NCBI RefSeq assembly: GCF_016811105.1
Contig: NZ_JAFBGM010000002.1
Span: 620,001-684,000, forward strand
DNA from: Aurantibacter crassamenti
GTDB taxonomy: Bacteria > Bacteroidota > Bacteroidia > Flavobacteriales > Flavobacteriaceae
DNA: 64,000 bases
Direction: 5' to 3'
A program made the translations under genes and the position numbers. A model generated the notes under the pieces. It had not been told where the DNA came from. It did not search any database and saw only the letters and a program-made list of their open reading frames with translations. Positions 19,265-27,770 of this stretch are shown piece by piece; within the stretch, counting starts at the first letter, position 1, and each line of letters opens with the position of its first letter.

Positions 19265-21031
19265 ATGAGAACAATCTTAGCTTTACTCTTCTGTTTTCAG
19301 CTGAGCATACTTACAGCACAAGATTCTATTATTAAATGGTGGAATCCTGTTACCAATGAATTTCCAGTTATTGAAGGTCAAGCATGGCCAAACGAAGTTG
19401 AAACACCATATGACAGACTTCCAGCAAGAGCTGAAAAAACAGTTCGAAAAGCGGTATGGAATCTTTCAAAACATTCAGCCGGTTTAAAAATCAGATTCCG
19501 TTCTAATGCTGAAGAAATTATAGTCCGTTATAAAGTCCGGCAGAAAAAAGCAATGGATCACATGCCAGCAACAGGTGTGAGCGGGGTAGATTTATATGCT
19601 ATAACAAGTGATGGAGCCACTTTATGGGCTAATGGTAAAAGAGAATTCTCAGACACCATTACATATCGTTTTGGTGGGTTGCAGCCCAACGACCGCTATC
19701 ATGAATTAGGCAGAGAGTATAGACTAGACTTACCCTTATACAATAGCGTAGAATGGATGGAAATCGGTGTACCGACAAACACCCGATTTGAAGCGTTACC
19801 AGTCCGAAAAGAAAAACCGATAGTTGTTTATGGAACCTCAATTGCTCACGGAGCTTGTGCAAGTAGACCAGGTATGGCATGGACCAGTATTTTAGGTAGA
19901 AATTTAGATAGACCTGTTCTTAACCTAGCTTTTTCTGGTAATGGCAGATTAGAAAAAGAGCTAATTGATTTATTGGTTGAAATTGAAGCTAAGATTTATA
20001 TTCTTGATTGTCTTCCTAATTTAACCCGTGAAAAACAATTTAGTGATATTGAGATAGAAAATAGAATAATTAACTCCGTAAACCAACTACGCCAAGAAAG
20101 ACCTGATACACCAATTCTATTAACTGAACATGCCGGTTATTCTGACGGATATATCAATCCTGAGCGAATGAAATCATATACTCGTGTGAATACCATTCAA
20201 AAAAACACTTTTGACAAGCTTATTAATAAAGGAATTACAAATCTGCATTATTTGAGCTATGATGAATTAGGCTTGCAACTTGATGACACTGTAGACGGAA
20301 CCCACCCAAATGATTTAGGTATGATGCATTACGCAGAGGCGTATGAAACCAAACTGCGTGAAATCTTGCAGGAACCTTTAGGTAAATCAACCACTACCCT
20401 ACCCGTTACGCAATTAAGAGAACCTTATAAGTACGATTGGGAAAAAAGGCATCGACAAATTTTAGAAATGAATAAAACCAATCCTCCTAAAAAAGTGATA
20501 TTGGCCAATTCAATTATTCATTTTTGGGGCGGTTTACCAAAATCAGAACACGCAACAGAAGAAAAATCATGGGATAACTATTTTACGCCACTTGGCCTTG
20601 GTAATTATGCCTATGGATGGGATAGACTAGAAAACGTTCTATGGCGCATTTACCATGGTGAACTTGATGGCTTTAAAGCGGAACAAGTTTTAGGTATGAT
20701 AAGCACGAATAATCTTCATTTAAATACTAATGAAGAAATTATTGAGGGTCATAAACTCATACTTCAGGCAATACAAAATAGACAGCCTCAAGCAGATATT
20801 ATATGGTTCGGAATATTACCTAGAAGGGATAACGAAGAACGTGTAGTTCAGTTAAATACTAAAATTAAAGAAACAGCTCTGAATTTTAAGGTTAAATATG
20901 CAGATGTTGGTGCAATCTTTTTAAAGGAAGACAATACCATAGATGAATCACTATTTTCGGATGGACTCCATCCTAATAAAGCTGGCTATAAAAAGATGCG
21001 AAAAGCCTTGATGCCTTATTTGAAAGAATAG
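19265..21031 (+). CDS. Large exported SGNH/GDSL hydrolase with two hydrolase domains
   Basis: Esterase-type protein of 588 residues with a signal peptide (1-18, ending LTAQ). An N-terminal beta domain (about 25-175) is followed by a first SGNH domain with VVYGTSIAHGACAS (block I Ser, about 188-201), NLAFSGNG (block II Gly) and DGTHPNDLGMMHY (block V Asp-His, about 345-357). A second, divergent SGNH domain follows: VILANSIIHFWGG, LGLGNYAYGWD and SDGLHPNKAGYK (about 567-578). Fusions of two SGNH units are unusual. A role in removing acetyl or other ester groups from glycans used by the neighbouring cluster is inferred from position. Confidence 0.87.
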   Translation: MRTILALLFCFQLSILTAQDSIIKWWNPVTNEFPVIEGQAWPNEVETPYDRLPARAEKTVRKAVWNLSKHSAGLKIRFRSNAEEIIVRYKVRQKKAMDHMPATGVSGVDLYAITSDGATLWANGKREFSDTITYRFGGLQPNDRYHELGREYRLDLPLYNSVEWMEIGVPTNTRFEALPVRKEKPIVVYGTSIAHGACASRPGMAWTSILGRNLDRPVLNLAFSGNGRLEKELIDLLVEIEAKIYILDCLPNLTREKQFSDIEIENRIINSVNQLRQERPDTPILLTEHAGYSDGYINPERMKSYTRVNTIQKNTFDKLINKGITNLHYLSYDELGLQLDDTVDGTHPNDLGMMHYAEAYETKLREILQEPLGKSTTTLPVTQLREPYKYDWEKRHRQILEMNKTNPPKKVILANSIIHFWGGLPKSEHATEEKSWDNYFTPLGLGNYAYGWDRLENVLWRIYHGELDGFKAEQVLGMISTNNLHLNTNEEIIEGHKLILQAIQNRQPQADIIWFGILPRRDNEERVVQLNTKIKETALNFKVKYADVGAIFLKEDNTIDESLFSDGLHPNKAGYKKMRKALMPYLKE

Positions 21032-21034
21032 TAG

Positions 21035-21721
21035 CTACTTTTTTTCGGCAGCATAACTATTCCATTTATTACTCAATGCAGAAAAATCATATTCTAATGC
21101 AGATTCTTGCCGTTCAAGTTTAAACTTGGCAAAAGCACGTTGTAGTATATCTTCAATCAAATAATCATCATGTACTACATCAGGATGAAATTCTTCTTTA
21201 ATACTAATTTTAAACATCTTAGCAGTAGTTTGATACCAAAAAGCACGCCAACCGCTACGTAGTTCTTTTACCAAATCAAAAGCCGTTATTCCTGTTTGGC
21301 GATGAACTAATTTCACTAATATTTGACCTTCTGTACGGGTCAATTTTTTAAGCTCATCTGAAAACTCACCTTCTATATATTTCTGTATTTTTTTTGTGTA
21401 TTTCTTTTTCTTTCTCGTTCGTTTTATTTTGGTCAAACTGTCATTAAGTTCTACCAGTCTATCTGCAGCCATTTTGGCATACGGATATACTTTCAGTGTT
21501 TTTCTACGTAAAATATAATAATGTAACTTTTCATCATAATTTTCGAATTTCAATTTGCCAAAAACATACACTTCATCTAAAGAAACCGATGTTCGAAAAA
21601 TAGAATCGCCTTCTACCATGATTAGCTTCTCAGCAATAGAATCTAAGGGCTTATCCTCAATCTGTGCGAGCAATGCAGACGCTGTTCCTAAAAATAAAAT
21701 CAAAAAAATATTACGTATCAT
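21035..21721 (-). CDS. DUF4294 family exported protein
   Basis: A 228-residue protein with a signal peptide (1-19, ending ALLAQ). The body matches DUF4294: DEVYVFGKLKFENYDEKLHYYILRRK cut across two strands, then VYPYAKMAADRLVELND and a highly basic stretch RTRKKKKYTKK near 100-112, ending in an all-helical region. Function unknown. It ends three bases from the convergent SGNH gene, and its start is divergent from the M42 peptidase, a neighbour often found with DUF4294 in this phylum. Confidence 0.85.
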   Translation of the reverse strand: MIRNIFLILFLGTASALLAQIEDKPLDSIAEKLIMVEGDSIFRTSVSLDEVYVFGKLKFENYDEKLHYYILRRKTLKVYPYAKMAADRLVELNDSLTKIKRTRKKKKYTKKIQKYIEGEFSDELKKLTRTEGQILVKLVHRQTGITAFDLVKELRSGWRAFWYQTTAKMFKISIKEEFHPDVVHDDYLIEDILQRAFAKFKLERQESALEYDFSALSNKWNSYAAEKK

Positions 21722-21798
21722 ATACTACTTAGTGCAATTCACCTGCCAAAGTTAACGATTATGGAAGAATGTAATTATTAATTAAACGCGAATATGAT

Positions 21799-21806
21799 TA
21801 AGTTTG
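21799..21806 (+). promoter_or_regulatory. -7 promoter element of the M42 peptidase
   Basis: TAAGTTTG fits TAnnTTTG, 18 bases before the ATG at 21825. Confidence 0.5.
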
Positions 21807-21824
21807 TATTCAAAATCAATGTAA

Positions 21825-22913
21825 ATGAGTACAAAGAAAATATTGACAAAAAAATCTCTTGAATTTCTAGAGAAATACCTAAATAATGCAGCACCAACTG
21901 GTTATGAATGGGAAGGGCAAAAACTTTGGATGGAATATTTAAAACCTTATGTAGATACTTTTATTACAGACACATATGGTTCAGTAGTTGGAGTTATTAA
22001 TCCGGATGCGAAATACAAAGTTGTTATTGAAGGTCATTCCGATGAAATTGCCTGGTACGTTAATTATATTACGGATGATGGCTTAATTTATGTGATTAGA
22101 AATGGTGGCAGTGACCATCAAATAGCACCATCAAAATGGGTTAATATTCATACAAAAGGTGGTATAGTTAAGGGTATTTTCGGATGGCCAGCAATTCACA
22201 CGCGCAGCCGTGTAAAAGAAGAACCGCCAAAGCCAGATAATATTTTCATAGATATAGGTGCAAAAGACAAAGAAGAAGTATTGAAAATGGGTGTTCATGT
22301 TGGTTGTGTAATTACATACCCTGATGAATTTAAAATTCTCAATAAGAACAAATTTGTATGTCGTGCCTTAGATAATAGAGTTGGTGGGTTCATGATTGCC
22401 GAAGTAGCTCGACTATTACATGAAAACAAGCAAAAATTACCTTTTGGCTTGTACATTACAAACGCGGTACAAGAAGAGATAGGTTTGCGAGGTGCTGAAA
22501 TGATTAGCCATACTTTAAATCCTGATGTTGCTATTATCACTGATGTCTGTCATGATACTACCACACCAATGATTGACAAGAAAAAAGAAGGTCATATTGA
22601 AATGGGATTAGGTCCAGTAATTTCGTATGCCCCAGCAGTACAAAATAAATTACGTGAACGTCTTATTGAAACAGCCGAGAAAAATAAAATTCCTTTTCAG
22701 CGTTTAGCAGCTTCAAGATCTACGGGTACTGATACAGATGCTTTTGCTTACAGCAATGGTGGTGTAGCTTCAGCCCTGATATCATTGCCGTTGCGTTATA
22801 TGCATACTACGGTTGAAACTGTTCATCAAGATGATGTTGAAAATGTAATTAAATTGTATTATGAGACATTGTTATCAATAAAATCAGGTGAAACTTTTAG
22901 CTATTTCGATTAA
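21825..22913 (+). CDS. M42 family metallo-aminopeptidase
   Basis: Cytoplasmic two-metal aminopeptidase of 362 residues that trims short peptides, usually as a dodecameric tetrahedron. Metal and catalytic motifs are in place: EGHSDEIAW (about 66-74, metal His/Asp and the next carboxylates), CRALDNRVGG (about 181-190, bridging Asp), QEEIGLRGA (about 216-224, base Glu and metal Glu), ITDVCHDT (about 239-246) and the terminal YMHTTVETVH (His ligand, about 326-335). Divergent from the DUF4294 gene; followed by a probable terminator. Confidence 0.93.
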   Translation: MSTKKILTKKSLEFLEKYLNNAAPTGYEWEGQKLWMEYLKPYVDTFITDTYGSVVGVINPDAKYKVVIEGHSDEIAWYVNYITDDGLIYVIRNGGSDHQIAPSKWVNIHTKGGIVKGIFGWPAIHTRSRVKEEPPKPDNIFIDIGAKDKEEVLKMGVHVGCVITYPDEFKILNKNKFVCRALDNRVGGFMIAEVARLLHENKQKLPFGLYITNAVQEEIGLRGAEMISHTLNPDVAIITDVCHDTTTPMIDKKKEGHIEMGLGPVISYAPAVQNKLRERLIETAEKNKIPFQRLAASRSTGTDTDAFAYSNGGVASALISLPLRYMHTTVETVHQDDVENVIKLYYETLLSIKSGETFSYFD

Positions 22914-22951
22914 TCTTAATCCAATAGTTACTTAATTCACTGGCATACTTT

Positions 22952-23006
22952 GCGCAGTTTAGAGACCTTGTCTTATTGATACAGTTTTCTTTACTGCGCT
23001 TTTTTT
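22952..23006 (+). terminator. Probable terminator after the M42 peptidase
   Basis: GCGCAGT and ACTGCGC pair across a long 34-base loop and are followed by seven T. The stem is short for its loop, so this is a moderate call. Confidence 0.45.
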
Positions 23007-23021
23007 AATTATTTTATTCCG

Positions 23022-23573
23022 ATGGATGAACTTATAGATATTCTAGATAGCAACGGAAAACTCACTGGCAGAACAGCGTTGAAGTCAGAAGCGCATCGCA
23101 ATGGTTTATATCATCAAACAGTACATGTTTGGTTTTATACTTCAGATGGAAAAATTCTTTTACAACAGAGAGGCAAATATAAAGACACACACCCCTTGCT
23201 TTTTGATGTTTCCGTAGCAGGCCATATAGGTGCGGGCGAGCAAATTGAAATCGCAGCACTTAGAGAGGTGCAAGAAGAAATTGGTATATCTATTACCCAA
23301 AATGAACTAAAAAAGATTGGTATTTTCAAGTCTGAATTTAAACATAATCAAGATTTGAAAGACAACGAATTTCATCACACTTTTTTATGCGAATTAAATC
23401 ATTCGTTAGATAGTTTAACAAAACAAGAAAGTGAAGTAGAATCGTTAGCACTTATTCGCATAAGTGAATTTAAAAAAGAGCTTAAAGACCCTATTTTACA
23501 GAAAAAGTATGTATCTCATACTTATACTTATTTCACAACAATAATTAATGAAATAAATGCACTATTAAAGTGA
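23022..23573 (+). CDS. NUDIX hydrolase, isopentenyl-diphosphate isomerase-like
   Basis: A 183-residue NUDIX protein. The NUDIX box fits exactly: G-x5-E-x7-REVQEEIGI over about residues 67-89. The upstream part (GLYHQTVHVWFY and LLQQRGKYKDTHP) and downstream HHTFLCELNH resemble the YfcD/IDI subgroup, whose members often act on unknown diphosphates rather than on IPP. Its 3' end overlaps the 3' end of convergent hisS by nine bases. No neighbour suggests the substrate. Confidence 0.9.
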   Translation: MDELIDILDSNGKLTGRTALKSEAHRNGLYHQTVHVWFYTSDGKILLQQRGKYKDTHPLLFDVSVAGHIGAGEQIEIAALREVQEEIGISITQNELKKIGIFKSEFKHNQDLKDNEFHHTFLCELNHSLDSLTKQESEVESLALIRISEFKKELKDPILQKKYVSHTYTYFTTIINEINALLK

Positions 23574-24941
23574 TTGAATAAACTTCTCTGGATTTTTTAA
23601 ATCATAAGTTTCTTGGGTACCAGAAGACATATTCTTTACGATAAACGTACTATTTTTAAGTTCTTCTTCACCAAGCAAGATTACAAACGGTACGTTCTTA
23701 TTGTTTGCAAACTTAAATTGCTTTTGAATTTTACTATTAGAAGGATACAAATCAGCTTTTACACCAACTTTTCTCAGACTATTGACCAATCGTAAAGCAG
23801 AAAGCGCTTCAGTGTCCCCAAAATTCAAACAAAGCACTTGAAGTGATTGATCTACCGATTCAGGAAATAATTCCAACTCTTCTAAAACAAGGTAGATACG
23901 ATCAAGGCCAAATGAAATTCCAACGCCACTAACATCTTTTAGTCCAAATATTCCGGTAAGGTCATCGTAACGTCCTCCCCCACCAATTGAGCCCATTTTT
24001 ACGCCATCTGGTGCAGCAACTTCAAAAATAGCACCTGTATAATAATTTAAACCTCTTGCCAGGGTTACATCAATCGTAAGATTTGCTGATTGAAGCCCCA
24101 TTGATTCAATAGTTTCAACAATAAATGAAAGCTCTTCAACACCTGTACTACCTTCATCTGAATTCGATAATAACTGTTTTAATACAGCTAACTGTTCTTT
24201 ATTATTTCCTTTTAATGTAAAAAGCGGTGATAGTTTTTCAATAGATTTTTCTGAAATACCCTTTTCAAGCATTTCTTTTATCACTCCATCTTCACCAATT
24301 TTATCTAATTTATCTAATGCGATGGTAAAATCAATCAAAAGGTCTTTAGCACCAATAGTTTCAGCAATACCCGATAGAATTTTTCTATTATTTAGTTTTA
24401 TGGTAGCACCATCTAATTTTAAATCGGTAAACACAGCATCATACAATTGAATAAATTCAATTTCTTGTATAAGTGAATTAGATCCAACAACATCAGCATC
24501 ACATTGATAGAATTCTCTGAATCGTCCTTTTTGTGGTCGATCAGCACGCCATACCGGTTGAATTTGATAGCGCTTGAACGGAAAATCAATTTCATTCTGA
24601 TGCATTACTACATACCGAGCGAAGGGCACTGTTAGGTCATATCGTAAGGCCTTTTCAGTAATTTTAGGTGCAATGCTGCTAGAATTCTTAGAACTATACG
24701 TAAAATCATCTACTTTGCTTATAAAGTCACCAGAATTTAATATTTTAAAAATTAAGCGGTCACCCTCTTCACCATATTTACCTAATAAAGTGCTTGAATT
24801 TTCAAACGAAGGAGTTTCTATAGGCTGAAAACCAAAAGTTTGAAAATGCCTTTTTATTGTGTCAAAAATATAATTACGTTTTGCAACTTCACTGGGAGAA
24901 AAATCACGGGTTCCTTTTGGTATGCTTGGTTTTTGAGCCAT
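23565..24941 (-). CDS. hisS: Histidine-tRNA ligase
   Basis: Class II aminoacyl-tRNA synthetase of 458 residues. Motif 1 region IETPSFENSSTLLGKYGEEGDRL, written here only in part (TPSFENSSTLLGKYGEEG), motif 2 REFYQCDADVVG with the preceding RPQKGRFR, the histidine-specific LARGLNYYTGAIFEV, GGGGRYDDLTG and motif 3 GVGISFGLDRIY are all present, followed by an anticodon-binding domain from about residue 365. Length is normal. Its promoter, about 66 bases upstream, is the best consensus match in the window. Confidence 0.98.
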   Translation of the reverse strand: MAQKPSIPKGTRDFSPSEVAKRNYIFDTIKRHFQTFGFQPIETPSFENSSTLLGKYGEEGDRLIFKILNSGDFISKVDDFTYSSKNSSSIAPKITEKALRYDLTVPFARYVVMHQNEIDFPFKRYQIQPVWRADRPQKGRFREFYQCDADVVGSNSLIQEIEFIQLYDAVFTDLKLDGATIKLNNRKILSGIAETIGAKDLLIDFTIALDKLDKIGEDGVIKEMLEKGISEKSIEKLSPLFTLKGNNKEQLAVLKQLLSNSDEGSTGVEELSFIVETIESMGLQSANLTIDVTLARGLNYYTGAIFEVAAPDGVKMGSIGGGGRYDDLTGIFGLKDVSGVGISFGLDRIYLVLEELELFPESVDQSLQVLCLNFGDTEALSALRLVNSLRKVGVKADLYPSNSKIQKQFKFANNKNVPFVILLGEEELKNSTFIVKNMSSGTQETYDLKNPEKFIQSL

Positions 24942-25007
24942 TGAATAGATTCTTATAACATATGCCCACTTCTTAATTCAGGCACCTATAAATTTAGATA
25001 ATACTGA

Positions 25008-25038
25008 CAAATATACTCCTCCCCTTTACCATTCCAAA
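25008..25038 (-). promoter_or_regulatory. Consensus Bacteroidota promoter of hisS
   Basis: On the minus strand TTTG (25038-25035), 19 bases, then TATATTTG (25015-25008): an exact TTTG-N19-TAnnTTTG. It lies 66 bases before the hisS ATG. Confidence 0.75.
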
Positions 25039-25093
25039 ATAGCGGAAGTTTCATTCATAATTTCATGCAAGTTAAACTAAACTGATTGACGTA

Positions 25094-25570
25094 TTAAGAA
25101 GTAACAATCACCTTTTCAAACCATTGATAAAGTTCACCTTTTGTAATAACAGCACCTTGTTTAATTAAATTAAACTTATCAAGATTTCTGTCATCTGTAT
25201 AGGCTTTTGCAGCTGTTAAATATTCAACAAAATCAGACTGCCAATTCTTCTTAAACCATGAAAAACCAAGAGAAGTTGTTAAGTCAACGTCTGGATTCAT
25301 GACTTTTACAGAAATTAATTTCATTTCTTTTTCAGTACAATGAAACAAATGCATTTGTAGTGCTGATATATTTTCTAGATAAGCAACTTTACTGAGTACT
25401 CCTTCCCAAATTAAATCACTAAACACATCAATCTCGTCTTCAGCAACTTCGGGTTTATCTTCTTTCAATTGCTTCCAATCATCACCAGTAATCGATTGCG
25501 TAGCTAAAAAGTTGATAAATTCTGGATGTAATTCTTCTAATTGTTGTTTTGTAAGTCTCGTGTATTTCAC
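25094..25570 (-). CDS. DUF6495 family protein
   Basis: A 158-residue soluble, acidic protein matching my recollection of the Bacteroidota-only DUF6495 family: MKYTRLTKQQLEELHPEFI at the start, an all-helical middle with EDEIDVFSDLIWEGVLSKVAYL cut by acidic residues, and LYQWFEKVI at the end. No catalytic motif, signal or membrane segment. Function unknown. It follows the rpsF-rpsR-rplI operon but is separated from it by a terminator, so it may be transcribed alone or by read-through. Confidence 0.75.
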   Translation of the reverse strand: MKYTRLTKQQLEELHPEFINFLATQSITGDDWKQLKEDKPEVAEDEIDVFSDLIWEGVLSKVAYLENISALQMHLFHCTEKEMKLISVKVMNPDVDLTTSLGFSWFKKNWQSDFVEYLTAAKAYTDDRNLDKFNLIKQGAVITKGELYQWFEKVIVTS

Positions 25571-25613
25571 AATCAGTAGTGCTTTTTAATGTATTATTTA
25601 ATCCATTTAAACA

Positions 25614-25642
25614 AAAAAAGAGCCATGCGAACACGGCTCTTA
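25614..25642 (-). terminator. Terminator of the rpsF-rpsR-rplI operon
   Basis: On the minus strand AAGAGCCGTG, a TTCG tetraloop, then CATGGCTCTT and a run of T, 26 bases after the rplI stop. Confidence 0.85.
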
Positions 25643-25668
25643 TAATCTATTAAAGAAATCTGAAAGAT

Positions 25669-26127
25669 TTACTTAGCCTTAGCGTCAGCAACCACATCAA
25701 ATGCGAAATCTACCAATACATCTCTATGCAATCTAATTTGTGCATTTGCAGTACCAGTACGTTTTACTGAACCACCTTGTATTTTGACAAATTTCTTATC
25801 AATTTTGTGACCTTGCTTTTCAAGTGCGGCGGCTAAATCAATATTTGTTATTGATCCAAACAATTTATCACCAGCACCTGTTTTAGCAGGAATCTTCAAT
25901 TCTAAACCTTTAAGTGCTTCAGCGGTTTTATTAGCGCTATCTACAACTTCTTTTTCTTTATGAGCACGTTGCTTTAAATTCTCAGCCAAAACCTTTTTAG
26001 CAGAAGTAGTAGCCATATGAGCTAAACCTCTAGGAATAAGGTAATTTCTACCGTAACCATTCTTAACAGTTACTACATCATCTTTAAAGCCTAAATGCTC
26101 AACGTCTTGTTTTAATATAAGTTCCAT
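25669..26127 (-). CDS. rplI: 50S ribosomal protein L9
   Basis: Large-subunit protein of 152 residues with an N-terminal domain that grips 23S rRNA (MELILKQDVEHLGFKDDVVTVK start, with the diagnostic VKNGYGRNYLIPRGLA at about 21-36), a long connecting helix (about 42-75) and a C-terminal domain carrying GDKLFGSIT. Last gene of rpsF-rpsR-rplI, 12 bases after rpsR. The standard order lacks the priB/ssb gene found between rpsF and rpsR in other phyla. Confidence 0.98.
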   Translation of the reverse strand: MELILKQDVEHLGFKDDVVTVKNGYGRNYLIPRGLAHMATTSAKKVLAENLKQRAHKEKEVVDSANKTAEALKGLELKIPAKTGAGDKLFGSITNIDLAAALEKQGHKIDKKFVKIQGGSVKRTGTANAQIRLHRDVLVDFAFDVVADAKAK

Positions 26128-26139
26128 CGTACGTTTCTT

Positions 26140-26436
26140 TTATTTTAACAAATCGCCAACATAAGGCATTAATGCAATGTGACGTGCGCGTTTTACAGCT
26201 TGAGCCACTTTTCTTTGATATTTCAACGAAGTTCCAGTAAGTCTTCTAGGAAGAAGTTTACCTTGTTCGTTTACCAATTTCATTAAGAAATCAGCATCTT
26301 TGTAGTCGATATACTTGATACCCGACTTTTTAAATCTACAATACTTCTTTTTAGTATTGGTTTCAATGTTCAATGGAGTCAGATATCTGATTTCTCCATC
26401 TTTTTTACTTTTTGCTTGTTGTTCTATAGATGCCAT
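26140..26436 (-). CDS. rpsR: 30S ribosomal protein S18
   Basis: A 98-residue small-subunit protein that binds 16S rRNA with S6. Family core [19 protein letters not shown] and [19 protein letters not shown] are present, followed by the basic [13 protein letters not shown]. Bacteroidota S18 carries a longer N-terminal tail than E. coli, as here. Sits five bases after rpsF. Confidence 0.98.
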   Translation of the reverse strand: MASIEQQAKSKKDGEIRYLTPLNIETNTKKKYCRFKKSGIKYIDYKDADFLMKLVNEQGKLLPRRLTGTSLKYQRKVAQAVKRARHIALMPYVGDLLK

Positions 26437-26441
26437 ATCAC

Positions 26442-26783
26442 TTACGCTTTAGCTGTTTTTAACCTTGTTCTTCTTTTCTCCGCCCATGCAACTGCATGTT
26501 TGTCTAATTTCACTGTTAAAAAGCGCATAACACGCTCATCACGGCGAAATTCTTGCTCATAAGGTAAAATCACCTCACCAGGAGCAGTAAACTCGAACAA
26601 ATGGTAAAAACCACTTTTCTTGTGTTGGATCGCATAGGCCAATTTTTTTAGGCCCCAATTCTCTTTAGAGACCATCTTGCCTCCGTTCTTTTTGACGAAA
26701 TCTTCAAATTTCTTTACTGTTTCCTCTATCTGAGTATCAGACAGAACGGGATTCAAGATGAAAACAGTTTCGTAATTATTCAT
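26442..26783 (-). CDS. rpsF: 30S ribosomal protein S6
   Basis: A 113-residue small-subunit protein with the ferredoxin-like S6 fold: [15 protein letters not shown] at the start, [21 protein letters not shown] in the centre and [17 protein letters not shown] at the end. First gene of the rpsF-rpsR-rplI operon; the -7 element at 26804-26811 is 20 bases upstream. A C-terminal basic tail ([11 protein letters not shown]) replaces the poly-Glu tail of E. coli S6. Confidence 0.98.
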   Translation of the reverse strand: MNNYETVFILNPVLSDTQIEETVKKFEDFVKKNGGKMVSKENWGLKKLAYAIQHKKSGFYHLFEFTAPGEVILPYEQEFRRDERVMRFLTVKLDKHAVAWAEKRRTRLKTAKA

Positions 26784-26803
26784 ATAAATTAATTTTAGGA
26801 GCG

Positions 26804-26811
26804 CAAAAATA
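26804..26811 (-). promoter_or_regulatory. -7 promoter element of the rpsF operon
   Basis: On the minus strand TATTTTTG, matching TAnnTTTG, 20 bases before the rpsF start; the -33 box is not clean. Confidence 0.5.
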
Positions 26812-27014
26812 TGAATATTTTAAGACTAATTCACACGAAAACCGTTTTTTCTTCGTTATAAACAGGAATCATAAAATTTGAACTTAACCTAAATCTTAAC
26901 CTATCGTCATTGAAAACTACACAGAATACCGTACAATGTTTACAACTTTTGTTGCATTTCAACGTCATTATTATGTAATTTGTCGATGATTTAACCCCAC
27001 AAATCAAACCTTTT

Positions 27015-27707
27015 ATGAAATTAAGAAGTATAATTGTCGATGATTCGTCTATGCAACGAATGGCTGTGGCGAAATTGGTGAACAACCATCCCAATCTTGC
27101 TATGGTGGCAGAGTACAGTAATGCTATTGAGGCCAAAAATGGAATCAAAAATAATCAGATTGATATAATCTTTTTAGATGTTGAAATGCCTATTATCAAC
27201 GGATTCGATTTATTGGAGTCATTAGAGAACCCACCTCAAGTAATTTTAATTACTGGAAAACCAGATTACGCACTTAAGGCTTTTGATTATGATGTAACAG
27301 ATTACCTTCATAAGCCAATTACAATGACTCGTTTTGATGCCTCTGTAAAAAGAGCTGTAGCCAAATTTGAGCAAATGCACAGAGTCAATGAAGACGAAGA
27401 GCATATTTTTGTAAAAAGTAATCTAAAGAAAAGAAAAGTAATTCTTAATGATATTAAGTGGATAGAAGCACTTGGTGACTATATTAAATTAGTTACTGAC
27501 GAAGCAAACATCGTTATTCTTTCTACCATGAAGTCTTTTGAAAAGCAATTGCCAGAAGATAAATTCTTAAGAATACACAAATCGTACATTGTCAATTTAG
27601 AAAAGATTGAGAAATTCAACAGTAAGAATGTAGAAGTTAGCGGAAGATCAATTCCGTTAAGTAGAAACAAAAAGACTGAGCTTGCAGAAGCGCTGAACAA
27701 CTTTTAG
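27015..27707 (+). CDS. LytTR family two-component response regulator
   Basis: A 230-residue regulator: receiver domain (1-115) with acidic pair Asp9/Asp10, phospho-acceptor Asp55 in FLDVEMP, the switch Thr near 80 (LITGK) and Lys100 in DYLHKPI, then a LytTR DNA-binding domain (about 130-228) with IFVKSNLKKRKV, DIKWIEALGDYIKLVT and LRIHKSYIVNLEKI. No histidine kinase lies nearby, so it is an orphan in this window. It is divergent from rpsF across 231 bases and followed by a bidirectional terminator. Confidence 0.95.
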   Translation: MKLRSIIVDDSSMQRMAVAKLVNNHPNLAMVAEYSNAIEAKNGIKNNQIDIIFLDVEMPIINGFDLLESLENPPQVILITGKPDYALKAFDYDVTDYLHKPITMTRFDASVKRAVAKFEQMHRVNEDEEHIFVKSNLKKRKVILNDIKWIEALGDYIKLVTDEANIVILSTMKSFEKQLPEDKFLRIHKSYIVNLEKIEKFNSKNVEVSGRSIPLSRNKKTELAEALNNF

Positions 27708-27731
27708 TTTTTTTGACAATTTATCAACAAT

Positions 27732-27768
27732 AAAAAATCGCTGGTCTTTAATGACTGGCGATTTTTTT
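27732..27768. terminator. Bidirectional terminator between the LytTR regulator and priA
   Basis: AAAAAATCGCTGGTC pairs with GACTGGCGATTTTTTT through two G-T wobbles; T runs flank both sides, and the convergent genes end on either side. Confidence 0.8.
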
Positions 27769-27770
27769 AT

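Noticed and set aside
26831-27148. 105-codon minus-strand ORF across the LytTR start
   Set aside because: It covers the promoter region and first codons of a sure gene and shows no family pattern.
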